Assembly: GCA_964035545.1 (NCBI GenBank)
Contig: OZ037772.1
Location: 13,300,818-13,348,985 of the forward strand
DNA length: 48,168 bases
Direction of reading: 5' to 3'
Origin: Bugula neritina
Lineage: Eukaryota; Bryozoa; Gymnolaemata; Cheilostomatida; Bugulidae
Shown one piece after another: positions 19,761 to 31,424 of the stretch. A model generated the notes under the pieces. That model had not been told where the DNA came from and searched no databases. It saw nothing but the letters and a program-made list of their open reading frames with translations. Positions within the stretch are counted from its first letter, which is position 1. Each line of letters starts with the position of its first letter. The position numbers and the translations under genes are program-made.

Positions 19761-20119
19761 TCTTTGGAAACCCACATCTCTCTTCAAGCAATATTTAGAA
19801 ATGCTCATCTTTCATCTAAAGGTTTTACAGCACCAAAAGGTTACAGTACTGGCACGACTATATGTGGGATAATATATAAGGTAAGTTTCATTTTTTGATG
19901 CACACAATTTATTTGTTAAAGATTAGTTGATAAATTCAGTTTGAGACAAAGTTGTCAGTGGATTATAGGTGTTATGTTCAACAATTGTTATGGCCATAAT
20001 AAAAGTAGGAAATGTTAGTTTCGAAGTATTGAGTTTACACAACTACCACCTTTAAATTGTGTTTTAGGATGGAATTACCCTTGGGGTGGATACCAGGGCT
20101 ACACAATATACTGTGTGTC
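19761..20119 (+). pseudogene. PSMB7: proteasome subunit beta type-7 (beta2) 5' fragment, broken
   Basis: Exon A 19761-19880 (donor AAG|GTAAGT) is joined by a 187-base intron to exon B from 20068 (acceptor GTTTTAG). The spliced frame reads [29 protein letters not shown], then DGITLGVDTRATQ. This matches the PSMB7 propeptide end, the catalytic Thr1 (the Thr of TG|TTI) and the DTRAT motif. After about codon 15 of exon B the similarity stops and a TGA follows. Relative to the inverted copy it lacks 24 bases of exon A (eight codons, in frame). No later PSMB7 exons are present here, so it cannot make a working beta2 subunit. Confidence 0.8.
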
Positions 20120-21235
20120 AGTTTGAGACGGAGGGAACACACCAGTGAGGACTACAGCTGTCGTCTCTACCCCTTCACCTGTGCTACAAGTGGTGAGACA
20201 GCACTGCTCCTATAAAACTATTGATACACCTACTTATTTTTTTTCTTGAACTAGAACAGGCCATTCCACCACTAGTAGTTATTGCTAATTCAATTGCAAA
20301 GCTAGAATGGCTCGGCTATATAGCAGGCTACAATAGTTAGCTATTAAGCCATTAAAGAATAGCCTTTATTTTAAGCTATTTATAGCAAGCAGATGACAAA
20401 TACAATTATAATTATAGTAATCAGTATTCTATTATAAGGCATAGACCCATAAGGTAGCTATTTTGTATTGCATTATATTCAAATTTTGTTCTTTTGATAG
20501 TTTATAGTGTTGTAGCTTCACTGAATAATGATATTATGTGTTTCACTGCCGTCAGTTGGCCATAAATGTATTAAATAGTTGACAACAATAGGTTTCACTG
20601 ATAGTAAAGGTTGGTCCCCTAGAAATAAACCAGAGCTGGTGGAGACTGTCTTATATTATTTTGTTTGTAGAATCAATCTAGTCCTCAAGTACCCCTGCCT
20701 GCTGCACATAGTTTACGCCAACAGTTCCAGTGTCAACTCAGCAGTTGCTTTTCATTTGTCAGCCGATCAGATTTGCTGGAGTGAAGAACAAATATATTGA
20801 GCCATTGATCCTAGCTGCAAAGTGATAAAACAGGTGCCTTGTTTCAAGACCTGTAGGAGCCTTATGTTACAAAAGATATATTGGCATGAACTCACAAATC
20901 TTCTTTTACAATGTTATGTACCATTGCAACAGTAATTATTTTATACTAATTTAACTGTTTTTTATTATCCATGCATAAATGCATTGCCCTGCAACAATAA
21001 ACTGATGATTAAACTGACTAATATCACTAGATTTTTTGATATATTTCATTCTAGTATGCAATTTATCCAGGCTACTACTTTCATACATTTTATTGTATTT
21101 ATTACAAGAACTTTTATGGTGTTTTTACAAGGTATTTTATTTGCAAAAATAAATTCTACAGTGGCAGGTGGCCTTGTGCGTGATATGGTTCTTTTTGTGA
21201 GACTCCAAGACGTTTTGTCTGCAAAAAACAAAATA
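20120..21235. other. left part of the palindrome centre, no convincing gene
   Basis: Single-copy sequence between the forward PSMB7 fragment and the AGTC satellite. It contains an open frame of about 73 codons at 20579-20800 with no start context and no recognised domain, and a T-rich tract near 20236. I see nothing else to annotate. Confidence 0.4.
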
Positions 21236-21715
21236 GTCTTTTTTTAGTCTTTTTTTAGTCTTTTTTTAGTCTTTTTTTAGTCTTTTTTTAGTCTTTTTTT
21301 AGTCTTTTTTTAGTCTTTTTTTAGTCTTTTTTTAGTCTTTTTTTAGTCTTTTTTTAGTCTTTTTTTAGTCTTTTTTTAGTCTTTTTTTAGTCTTTTTTTA
21401 GTCTTTTTTTAGTCTTTTTTTAGTCTTTTTTTAGTCTTTTTTTAGTCTTTTTTTAGTCTTTTTTTAGTCTTTTTTTAGTCTTTTTTTAGTCTTTTTTTAG
21501 TCTTTTTTTAGTCTTTTTTTAGTCTTTTTTTAGTCTTTTTTTAGTCTTTTTTTAGTCTTTTTTTAGTCTTTTTTTAGTCTTTTTTTAGTCTTTTTTTAGT
21601 CTTTTTTTAGTCTTTTTTTAGTCTTTTTTTAGTCTTTTTTTAGTCTTTTTTTAGTCTTTTTTTAGTCTTTTTTTAGTCTTTTTTTAGTCTTTTTTTAGTC
21701 TTTTTTTAGTCTTAG
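21236..21715. repeat. 11-bp satellite AGTCTTTTTTT
   Basis: About 43 almost perfect copies of AGTC followed by seven T. It passes into a mixed zone and then into the 6-bp AGTCTT array. Confidence 0.97.
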
Positions 21716-22455
21716 TCTTTTTTTAGTCTTTTTTTAGTCTTAGTCTTTTTTTAGTCTTTTTTTAGTCTTAGTCTTTTTTTAGTCTTTTTTTAGTCTTAGT
21801 CTTTTTTTAGTCTTTTTTTAGTCTTAGTCTTTTTTTAGTCTTAGTCTTTTTTTAGTCTTTTTTTAGTCTTTTTTTAGTCTTTTTTTAGTCTTAGTCTTAG
21901 TCTTTTTTTAGTCTTAGTCTTAGTCTTTTTTTAGTCTTAGTCTTAGTCTTTTTTTAGTCTTAGTCTTAGTCTTAGTCTTAGTCTTAGTATTCTTAGTCTT
22001 AGTCTTAGTCTTAGTATTCTTAGTCTTAGTCTTAGTCTTAGTATTCTTAGTCTTAGTCTTAGTCTTAGTCTTAGTCTTAGTCTTAGTCTTAGTCTTAGTC
22101 TTAGTCTTAGTCTTAGTCTTAGTCTTAGTCTTAGTCTTAGTCTTAGTCTTAGTCTTAGTCTTAGTCTTAGTCTTAGTCTTAGTCTTAGTCTTAGTCTTAG
22201 TCTTAGTCTTAGTCTTAGTCTTAGTCTTAGTCTTAGTCTTAGTCTTAGTCTTAGTCTTAGTCTTAGTCTTAGTCTTAGTCTTAGTCTTAGTCTTAGTCTT
22301 AGTCTTAGTCTTAGTCTTAGTCTTAGTCTTAGTCTTAGTCTTAGTCTTAGTCTTAGTCTTAGTCTTAGTCTTAGTCTTAGTCTTAGTCTTAGTCTTAGTC
22401 TTAGTCTTAGTCTTAGTCTTAGTCTTAGTCTTAGTCTTAGTCTTAGTCTTAGTCT
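21716..22455. repeat. AGTCTT hexamer array with a mixed 11/6-bp transition zone
   Basis: From 21716 to about 21965, 11-bp units alternate with 6-bp AGTCTT units. From about 21965 to 22455 it is nearly pure AGTCTT, with three AGTATTCTT interruptions near 21988, 22015 and 22042. The minus-strand (Lys-Thr)n frame is a repeat artefact. Confidence 0.97.
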
Positions 22456-22589
22456 TCATACATGTATATAAAAAAGGAAAAGAAAAAAATTGCCTTGACA
22501 TGTGAACAGAGAAGTGCATTAAGAAAGGGGAACAGAATGGAAAAGGTTGGTAAACACTGCACTAACCTCTCCTGTATTCAGTTTGTTTT

Positions 22590-23393
22590 ATCTGATGTAA
22601 TCTTTGTGTAACGCAGAGGTCAATGTGGGAACCCGGGCCCAGGTCATTAAATATTCCGACAGCAGCTTCTTCACTGGCTCAAACTACAAAAGTTTCAAGA
22701 GTTTAGAGAGGAAAGCAAACTGGAGAACCAAAACTATGTTCGGAAAGAGAAAAGTGAACTGCTTTAAGAGGACAGCAAACAGGACAATAAAGAGAAGAGA
22801 ACAGGAAAACAAAGTTACTAGAATGATTTCAAGCACTTACATGTTCAGTTTCTATTCATTCTCAAAGATGGCCATAGCAATTAGGGAGCAGGACATTACG
22901 GTACGTACGTCAGAGGATCCATGAGAGCATATGGTGGAGAGTTTGGGGCCTGTAGGGTCCACTCCAAGAAGTAGCGACTAAAGACAGCATGCCAGCTTAT
23001 CAACAGTATCTTCTGTAGCCCTGGTATCCATGCCCAGGATAACTCCATCCTAAAACACAGTTTAGAGATATAAGTTGTGTAAACTCAATACTTTGCAACT
23101 AACAATTCCTATTTTTATTATGGCCCTAACAATTGTTGAACAATAATAGCAAACACCTAATCCACAAACAACTTTGTCTCAAACTGAATTTATTAACTAT
23201 TTTTCAACAAATAAATTATGTGCATCAACAAATGAAAAATGAAACTTACCTTATATATTATCCCACATATAGTCGTGCCAGTACTGTAACCTTTTGGTGC
23301 TGTAAAACCTTTAGATGAAAGATGAGCATTTCTAAAACAACCAAATCTCAAGATAATTCCTGTTGCTTGAAGAGAGATGTCCGTTCCCAAAGA
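22590..23393 (-). pseudogene. PSMB7: proteasome subunit beta type-7 (beta2), intron-containing pseudogene
   Basis: Exon A 23393-23250 (144 nt, phase 0) reads ...[11 protein letters not shown], then the catalytic-Thr stretch [11 protein letters not shown]. Exon B from 23049 reads DGVILGMDTRATEDT and then meets TAG. It resumes in another frame as LGVDPTGPKLSTICSHGS (22965-22915) and VMSCSLIAMAIFENE, followed by a stop, matching the later VDVTGPHLYSIYPHGS and SLAAMAVFED regions of PSMB7. After a short intron-like gap, AAVGIFNDLGPGSHIDLC (about 22660-22600) matches AAGIFNDLGSGSNIDLC. So about 60 central codons are missing, two or more stops or frameshifts are present, and the C-terminus is gone. 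Introns remain, so this is a decayed duplicate and not a processed copy. The plus-strand frame at 22604-22924 is its antisense shadow. Confidence 0.85.
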
Positions 23394-26300
23394 CTGAATG
23401 AAGAGAGAGCTGAAAGTGCAGGGTTTATATCAGTCTAGAAAATAGCTTTTTTCTGAAATAGCCAACATAGCTGCACACAAGCAAATAACACAACAGAGGA
23501 AAACATACTGTAGCTAACATAGCCTAATGTAGCTAACATAGCCTAATGTAGCTAACATAGCTATGTTAATACAATCAAAGCTGTAATGATTCAACAAAAG
23601 CTTTCCATGCTCATGTAATGCCCAAACAATTTTTATGCCTTACAGTGTACCTGTAAAAGCACGTATGCCCAAATGTCAACAGCGAACAGGTTATGCAGAA
23701 TAGATAATGTGGACAACATATTTTCTCCCTTATAGTGCAGTAGAAATATGTAACACAGGAGTTACCAACCTTTCCCTAATATTCCCCCTTTCATGAATAT
23801 TTACTATTAATTTCCCCCTTTTGACAAACTGTGAAAAATTTTTATAACTGGCATCATGATAATATAGGATACAACAATATACATTATATGAAAAGTGAAG
23901 CAGTATTTACAGCTCTAAATCCTGCATAGCACACTAACAACTATCAAGACAAACATCCACAATAAAAGTGACTTTAAAAACAACAAAATTTAGTTGAAGC
24001 ATCAATAACCAGTTTTAGAGACTATAGAGAATAAGAACATTGTATATAATGCATAGTACCAGAGGCATATAGTTTAAATGTGAGACTTTGGCAGAATTTG
24101 GCTGCTACTGGTAAAACCCATTCCCTAGTAATTTAAAATTGGAATATTCAGCTGATTAGGGTAAAATAATATAATTATGATATAAAAGTAGACATCAACC
24201 ACCAAGGGTATGTATAATCAGGTTAAGATAAACCGCATAAAACTTCCAGGCCATACCAACTTATAGAGAAGCAAAATAGTATATCAGTTCAACTTTAGTC
24301 AAATTTTATTTGTAATTCTTGAAAATATAACTCCATGAAAAGTTTGAAACTGTTTACTGGTAAAATTGTGATTAATTAAAAATTTCCGAATAATTCTATA
24401 AGTAGTTTAATCAAGGATTCTGTTATACTTCATAGGAATTGTTGGAACTTTACATAAGTTGGGAAAGCTTTTCCCTAATGCATTATAGCTTTTCATGTAT
24501 TATTACAGCTATGCAAGCTATATTACAATTTTCTGACACTCATTACGGCTACTAAACAATAGCTGACTTTTTTGACTGGTATAACAACCCAGTATTTTCA
24601 TCTATCTTTAAGCTTGTGTCTTGCAACTACGCTTACAACTTATGATGTAAAGGCTTTTACATCGCTACTTTCTTTTAGACTGCTACAATAAATATCTCTA
24701 TAATATATTAAAAACAACAGGAATTACCTCCATATAGCTCATCCAGCTGACCCATGTGAAGAATAATCTAGAATGACTTTGTCCAACTTTATACCCAATT
24801 GGTTGGTTGTCTAGTAGCTGACCATCTGACCATCACAGCAGTTACTGCAAGAAGAAAGCAGTCTATAATTATGTGGTGTTGCATATCATGAAAAACAATG
24901 AAATAAAATACTAAATATAACTTATTTTATAAAACATTATTGAAGAAAGCAACAAAAGTAAAAATGGAGAACAACAGGGGAGGGGGGGGGGGAATTCACA
25001 TTTTTTATTGATGTATAGGTGTACAGAAGAGTGTCACACTTGATTAATTTAAAAAAATGATTTGTTGAAAGAGCCATAACCAAAAATCAAAAATGAAAGC
25101 CTGACTTCGTTTTCTTACCACAAGCAAACATAGCACTATGTAAACTTATATTTTTTAATGAGAGGTTTTCACACATTCAGCAATAAATTGACAGAACAAG
25201 AAATATTATTGAAGAGTGCTCATTTAGATGGAATGAGATTTGGTAGTATTTACAAGGTCCAAAATCAAATGAATTACTTATTGATGGTTTTCAATGAATG
25301 CAAGGATTGTATTAACATGAAAGTAAAATCCTAAAATAAAATTCCAATCATGTGCTGATTTTTCATCTCTTCAGTCAAGTTTTGTATGGAGCTAGGGTAA
25401 GGTTGGCAAGAGCTATTACAATAGGCTGTTTTAACTTTCATTAGAAATGCATATGGCAATTCTTGAATGAAATAAACAGCTAAAACTTTTAAAGCTAAAT
25501 ATAACGGCAGAAAAACAGCCAAGTGTTACGGTAGAATTAATCAACAGTGGACTTCATAGCTAACAGGACATATAGTATCAGTATTTTATGTGCCGAACAG
25601 TACAGTTTCATTTTAATCATCACTCTATAGTACAGTTCTATGTGCACAACTTCCCAAAGTTATATATTCTACACCTTACACAATTATATTGCAACTTTTA
25701 TCAAAAGCACATGCTTCAGTGTTTGAGTAGTAACGCTTGTTATGCTTATCCTAAATCATACTTTGTCCAAGGGAAGGTAGAAAAAGCTGAATCTAACATC
25801 ATTTATGAGAGTAGCTATCTCCTGGTAGTAGCTTTATGAATGCTAAAACCTACTAGCACATAACACAGGGAAAGAGCAAATATTGTTACAATAAACAATT
25901 CATTTAGACACAAACCTGAATGGATGAAAAGTTTCGGTGAACCTAACACAGAGAGAAGACAACTTCTACATGTCGGCTTGTGAGCATCTCATGGATATAA
26001 AACTGGTCTTGGTAGCAAGGTGACTTCTATCTGCATGTGGTTAAACACAACTACAAAACAGACAATAAATATTCTAAACTACCTTAATATATAAAACATT
26101 TTATTTTAATTAGCTAATAGTAAATGTTTGCAGAGCTGAGATACTAGTCTACTGACTACAAGTGATTAACTTGAACAAATTCACAAGACTTGGAGTTAAC
26201 AAGACTAAAATAATAAATAAACCATAACATTTTTACTACCAGTTCAAACAGAAATAGATATACATGAATTATGGACATCAGTTATCAAGAAGAATACAAG

Positions 26301-27587
26301 AAGCACAAGATAATTCTTCCAATACATCGTGTAAAACTAGTAAAATTGAAACCACAGAGAAAATTATTGTAAATAATAAATACCTAATTATAACCAAAAT
26401 GGGGCTCACAGAACTGACCACAGCTGGCTAGGTCCTATCTTCCTGGTGTAGACCATATGTTCTCTAATGTGTGAATATCTGAGCTGCTCGGAGACATTCT
26501 AAAAAACAAAACACATTTGACAAATTGAAGTTGTTGAATAAATGATGACAGACATGTATGAGACAAATTATAGACTGTGAAATCTAGAGTATGGGAAATT
26601 TGTATCATGATAAAATCAACTTAGTCTACAGAACCAGGAAAGACACTTCTTTGAATCAAAAACTTTTTCAGTTGAAACAACGTAAACTGAATATTCCACT
26701 TTTTAATTTCAAGGAATGATTATGACTATAATATGAGTATGTAACTGAAATAAAGTCAAAGAAATTGAATTATTGGGTAGGAGTTAAAATTTATTGCACA
26801 GTTATGGCTATTTTGAAAAGGAAAGTTGATTTCAATTATGAGCCATACAGTACAGAGTAGCAAATCAATGAATTAAAATCATAAGCTTGTACATGTGGTG
26901 AGCAAAGCGACAGCCGCACTATTACAGAAAGGTCATTGTAAAATGTTAGTGTAAATATTTGTGCGAAGTTTAGTACTCCTGCAGAGGGCTTGATATAGAA
27001 TCACAAAAATTATGTCTAATGATCATATATCACAACAGAATACCGTAATTATTAAAACATCATTATATTAATATATAAATTAACCATCCCTTCAGTGTGG
27101 ATAACAATTAATTAAGGCAAGCAGATAAAATCAAGCTGAAGACAGGTCTATTGTAAAATGAAAAATTTATAGAATGAAAATGAAAAAAAAACTTTAAATG
27201 CTGAAATAAAAAGAAAATATGATGTCAGCAAAAATGGCTTGGCATATTATATGATTAGTAGGTACAGCAGCACCAATATTATGCTTAGACAAGAAATTAT
27301 CCCAAAGGATAAATTTTCAATAAACTAAAGAAATGAGCACTGACTCACTGCATCAACTATTAGCTAGAAAACCTTACATCAAACTAAAAGCAGTATAACA
27401 GCTAGGGTGCTAAAATGTATAGCTCACTATTTGTAGTATTACTAACATTATTATTCCTAGTATTGATTTTGTGGTTTAGTTCAACAAACCAGAGGAGAAC
27501 AGGGTAAAATTGTTACCTTGAAATCAAGCCAATTCAAAGCCAAGCTAAATTGAGATTTATTATATAAGCCTTGCAGCTGCATTTACT
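23030..27587 (-). repeat. segmental duplication copy R1 (reverse)
   Basis: The reverse complement of copy L from PSMB7 exon B back to beyond island E2. Order on minus: E2 26498-26384, E3 26050-25916, the small-ORF block 25839-25588, E5 24844-24728, PSMB7 exon A and the start of exon B. It is cut off near 27587, where R2 begins. L and R1 together make an imperfect palindrome with arms of about 4.5-5 kb and a 2.9-kb centre. Confidence 0.85.
26842..27447. other. about 600-bp insertion specific to copy R1
   Basis: R2, R3 and L run directly from GATTTCAATTATACTATTATT into the flank TAGTATTGATTTTG. R1 has about 600 AT-rich bases between them. I see no terminal repeats, no coding frame and no clear target duplication. 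Confidence 0.4.
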
Positions 27588-30500
27588 CAATTGAGTGCTT
27601 TAAATATTTGTTTTTGTTTTTGGAAATTTTTTAAAAGTTCTTAAACTTGTTCATTGAGCTAAAACATATAAAACACTATAAGTTAAGCTCATGAATTACA
27701 ACCATGTTCAGTGCCAGTGAGATGCACAGAATAAAAAGTGTCCATCATTGAAACTGTAATTAAATCAAGTTTATGTTGATAATCAAATAAAATTTGTTCA
27801 ATTAAACAATTTATTTATAATTTTTATTATAAATCTTTAGTGAAAACATGTAACAAAGGGCAAAAAACTGGGTGAAATCATCCGCAACTACCCTCTGTAA
27901 ACATATAGTAATATGAGGCACGCCTCCTACCAATAAATAGCATAATGGTGGACAACGCCCTAAAATCGCCGCTCAAATATCGATCATCTCAGGGCTGAGG
28001 CTGACAAGAGCTTTTACAATAGGCTGTTTTAACTTTTATTAGAAACATGTTTGGCAATTTTTGAATGAAATTAACAGCTACAACTTTTAAAACAAAATAA
28101 AACAACAGAAAAACAGCCATGTGTTACGGTAGTGTTATTCAACAGTGGATTTCATAGCTAATAGGAGCAGATATAGGTCAACTGAGTTTACCTAACTGTC
28201 TAGCACTGGAAGTTTTACTAATTCCAAGGGTTGGTAGTAAAGGTTAGACAACTTTAACTTAATGAAAGGAAGAGTTAATATTGTTGCAGTAAGCAATTCA
28301 TTTAAACACACACCTGAACTGATGAAAAGTTTTGATGAATGAAACACAGAGAGAAGACAACTTCTACATGTCGGCTTGTGAGCATCTCATGGATATAAAA
28401 CCAGTCTTGATAGCAAGGTGACTTCTATCTGCATGTGGTTAAACACAACTACAAAACAGACAATAAATTTTATAAACTACCTTAATATATAAAACATTTT
28501 ATTTTAATTTGCTAATAGTAAATGTTTGCAGAGCTGGGATACTAGTCACAAGATGTCGAGTTAACAAGACTGAAATAATAAATAAAACATTACTTTTTCA
28601 CTATTAAAGATGAAATAGATAAACATAAATTATGGACATCAGTTATAAAAATGAATACAGAAAGTACAAGATAATTAATTCCTAATATCCTGTAAAATTG
28701 GTAAAATTGAAAACACAGACAAAATTATCATAAATAATAAATACCTAATTATAACCAAGATGGGGCTCTCAGAACTGACCACAGTTGGCTAAGTCCTATC
28801 TTCCTGGTGAAAACCATATGTTCTCTAATGTGTGAATATCTGAGCTGCTCGGAAACATTCTAAAAAATAAACACATTCGATGAATTAAAATTGTTGAATA
28901 AATGATGACAAGACATGTATGAGACATCTTACAGACTGTAGAATCTAGAGTATTGGAAATTTACATGGTGATACATTTTTATTATGATAAAATCAGCATA
29001 GTCTACAGAACCAGGAGAGAAACTTCTTTGAATCAGAAACACAACTTGTTTTAGTTGAAGCAGCTTAAACTGAATATTCCACTTTAACTTTTGAATTTCG
29101 ATCCATGATTATGACCATGATGAGTATGTAACTGAAATAAAGTCAAACGAATTAAATCATTGGGCAACAGTTAAACTTTATTATACTGGTAAGGCTGTAG
29201 TGAAAAAAATTAAAACATTTGATTTCAATTATACTATTATTCACAGTATTGATTTTGTAGTTCAGTTCAACAGACCAGAGAAGAACAGGGTAGAAGTTGT
29301 ACGTTGAAATTAAGCTAATTTGAAGCTAAGCTATATTGAAATTCATTATATGCCTTGCAGTTGTATTTACTCAAATGACTGCAGAATCAAATTGATAAAA
29401 AATGAGTGGCAGCTTATAAATTGAATAAAATATTCAATTTGAATTCTAAGCCTATGAATGAATACAGATTAACAGTTTACTAAAGACGGTACACAATTAT
29501 TAAATGACGTGCTAAATAAAGGATTACTTTGGTAAGATGACCAAACAGTTTCAGTTGCTGGACCAGTCAGTTTGAAGGGCAACTTAGTAATGGCAGTGCA
29601 GAAATTGGCAGAAATTGAACAGGTGAGCTAGAAAAACTGCTTGTTCTAGAAGCTATTCAGGTAAATGATGAAAATAAATGTTGCAACTTGTGATTTGACT
29701 TTTGAAATTTTTATGAAGCTTTATCATCCTTCCAACCATTCACCATTAAATCACTAATTTCTCTTATCGAATGCAACTAGATATTAGCATGAGGTTAGGG
29801 ACCTAAAGAAAGAGGCCAGGGCTGTGCATGCACTTGCTTACTCCCAACTCTGACTACTGGTTGCAGGTAAACATTCAACTACTTGTTTGAAATGTGTTGG
29901 GGCAGGTCATGGTCATGGTCATGAAATACTAGACAATCTGTATAGCATTAAGTTTACTATAATATGTGTGTAACGTCACTGTATGCCTGATGAAATAACT
30001 TTTATGGACATCAATTTTAAATAGCAGGAATTTGGGATAAGGTAACTTTAGAAAATAAAGATTTAAAATAAAACATACCACGGACAGATAAAGATGAGGC
30101 TTACAGGGATGGGAAGAATAACACAGAGAGAAAAAGAGTACAGGTTGCTGTTCCTCTGCCCATTCTGTAACACAAAAAAATAGTAAATAAACTTGTTCAA
30201 AATACACTAGAAAAAAGGAAGCAATAGAAACATCACCTGTAGAATTTTTTCTATCAAATTGACAAATTTACTAGTAAATTCCAAGCGTTCAGAAAACAGT
30301 CAACACTATGTTAACTCTGTAGAAGTATATATTATATCTAAAGTTTCTAACTGGTTAAATGATTGAACCAACATCAAAATTTTCTACTCATATATAATAG
30401 GCCTACAGATGTGTTATATAAATAGGAAATCTAGTAATGTAATGAGTCTTGTGAAACAGTATATATTTACAGCTCTAAAACCCACGTCGCAAACCAACAA

Positions 30501-31424
30501 TTCAAAGAATCAAGACAGAAATTCACAATAAAAGTAGCTTTAAAACAATAAAATTTAGTTGAAGCTTGAAACACCAGTTTTAGAGAATATAGAAAATAAG
30601 TATATTGTATAATGCATACTACGAGAGACTTTGACAAAGTTACGCTGTACATGCCACAGTTAGCCCTAATTTGCTAATAATTCAAAAATGCAACATCCAG
30701 CTGCATGACTGAAACTGAAAACTTGGACATGCAAAAGTAATAACCAGCTAACCTCACGCTTCAAATAGAGTAGTATGTAGTACACCTCAGTCTGAAAATA
30801 GTTCAGGTCAAGCAAAGATCAAACAACTCCAACTAATACCAAACCATCCAGAAGGAATATTATGAAGCAGCAATCAGTAACCTGTAAGTGAAACAAACCA
30901 ACACTGGGTTTGAGCCAGGAAGGTTTCAGACATATCTAAAGCAAATAAAGTTGCAAAGATATGTAAATGATATCTTTATACGAAGCTAGGGTGAGGCAAA
31001 GGTGATCTATATGAGAGTGGCGACTTTAGGGAATCATGGGGACATCATTATGCAGAATACTGCGCTGTGAGTTTATATAAGTTAAAAAGGGAAAATTTTG
31101 TCACTTTTTTTATTTCATTATTTTTTCTATTTTATGTGTACATTTTTAATTTTATTTATTGCTATAGTTTTTAAACACATTCTTTATGCATATAAAATTA
31201 AAAACAAGTTTAAAACTCACTCACTAACAATTATGCACGTGTAGCTTAATATATTGACAATAGAAAGCCCAAAGTTATTCAATTTAGTTTTAAACAGCAT
31301 GAGGAAATTTATTTGAATTAAATTCTTAAAAATTATTATTATTTGAACTATTTTAAAAAGTTTTATCTAATACTAAGTTCACACCTTTGAAGCCATAAAA
31401 ACAATCATTAAATAATTCATTTAG
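27588..31424 (-). repeat. segmental duplication copy R2 (reverse)
   Basis: A direct repeat of R3 at an offset of about 3.84 kb (for example AGTGCTTTAAATATTT at 27595 and 31430, and island E2 near 28750 and 32590). It contains E1 remnants near 29550, E2, E3, E4 (30881-30786) and an 86-nt island. A 410-bp block at its left end (to about 28005) is shared only with R3. Confidence 0.8.
30079..30164 (-). ncRNA. 86-nt exon-like island in R2, repeated in R3 at 34217-34302
   Basis: On minus, GTGTTACAG precedes AATGGGCAGAGGAACAG and the block ends at CCGTG|GTATGT. Both copies are exactly 86 nt with intact splice sites and differ at only about one base. A short frame starting MGRGTAT runs to a stop inside the block. 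I found no counterpart in copy L. Confidence 0.4.

Larger units (their letters stand above)
14640..20119 (+). repeat. segmental duplication copy L (forward)
   Basis: This 5.5-kb segment recurs in reverse orientation downstream. Its distal part matches 33410-33790. The middle (15900-17560) matches parts of 25380-26720, 28000-29110, 30740-30930 and 31830-32890. Its proximal part (17940-20115) matches 23030-25240. Identity looks high (roughly nine in ten bases) with many small indels. Blocks run in the order promoter-like patch, five exon-like islands, PSMB7 exons. Confidence 0.85.

Noticed and set aside
21920-22519. (Lys-Thr)n protein on the minus strand
   Set aside because: Translation of the AAGACT hexamer satellite.
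22604-22924. Basic plus-strand protein of about 100 residues
   Set aside because: It is antisense to the PSMB7 pseudogene. The minus strand shows clear PSMB7 motifs.
29929-30207. 92-codon minus-strand frame over an exon-like island in R2
   Set aside because: It reads through the donor and acceptor of the island into intron-like sequence, and the R3 copy has a different open frame. It is not supported as a protein.
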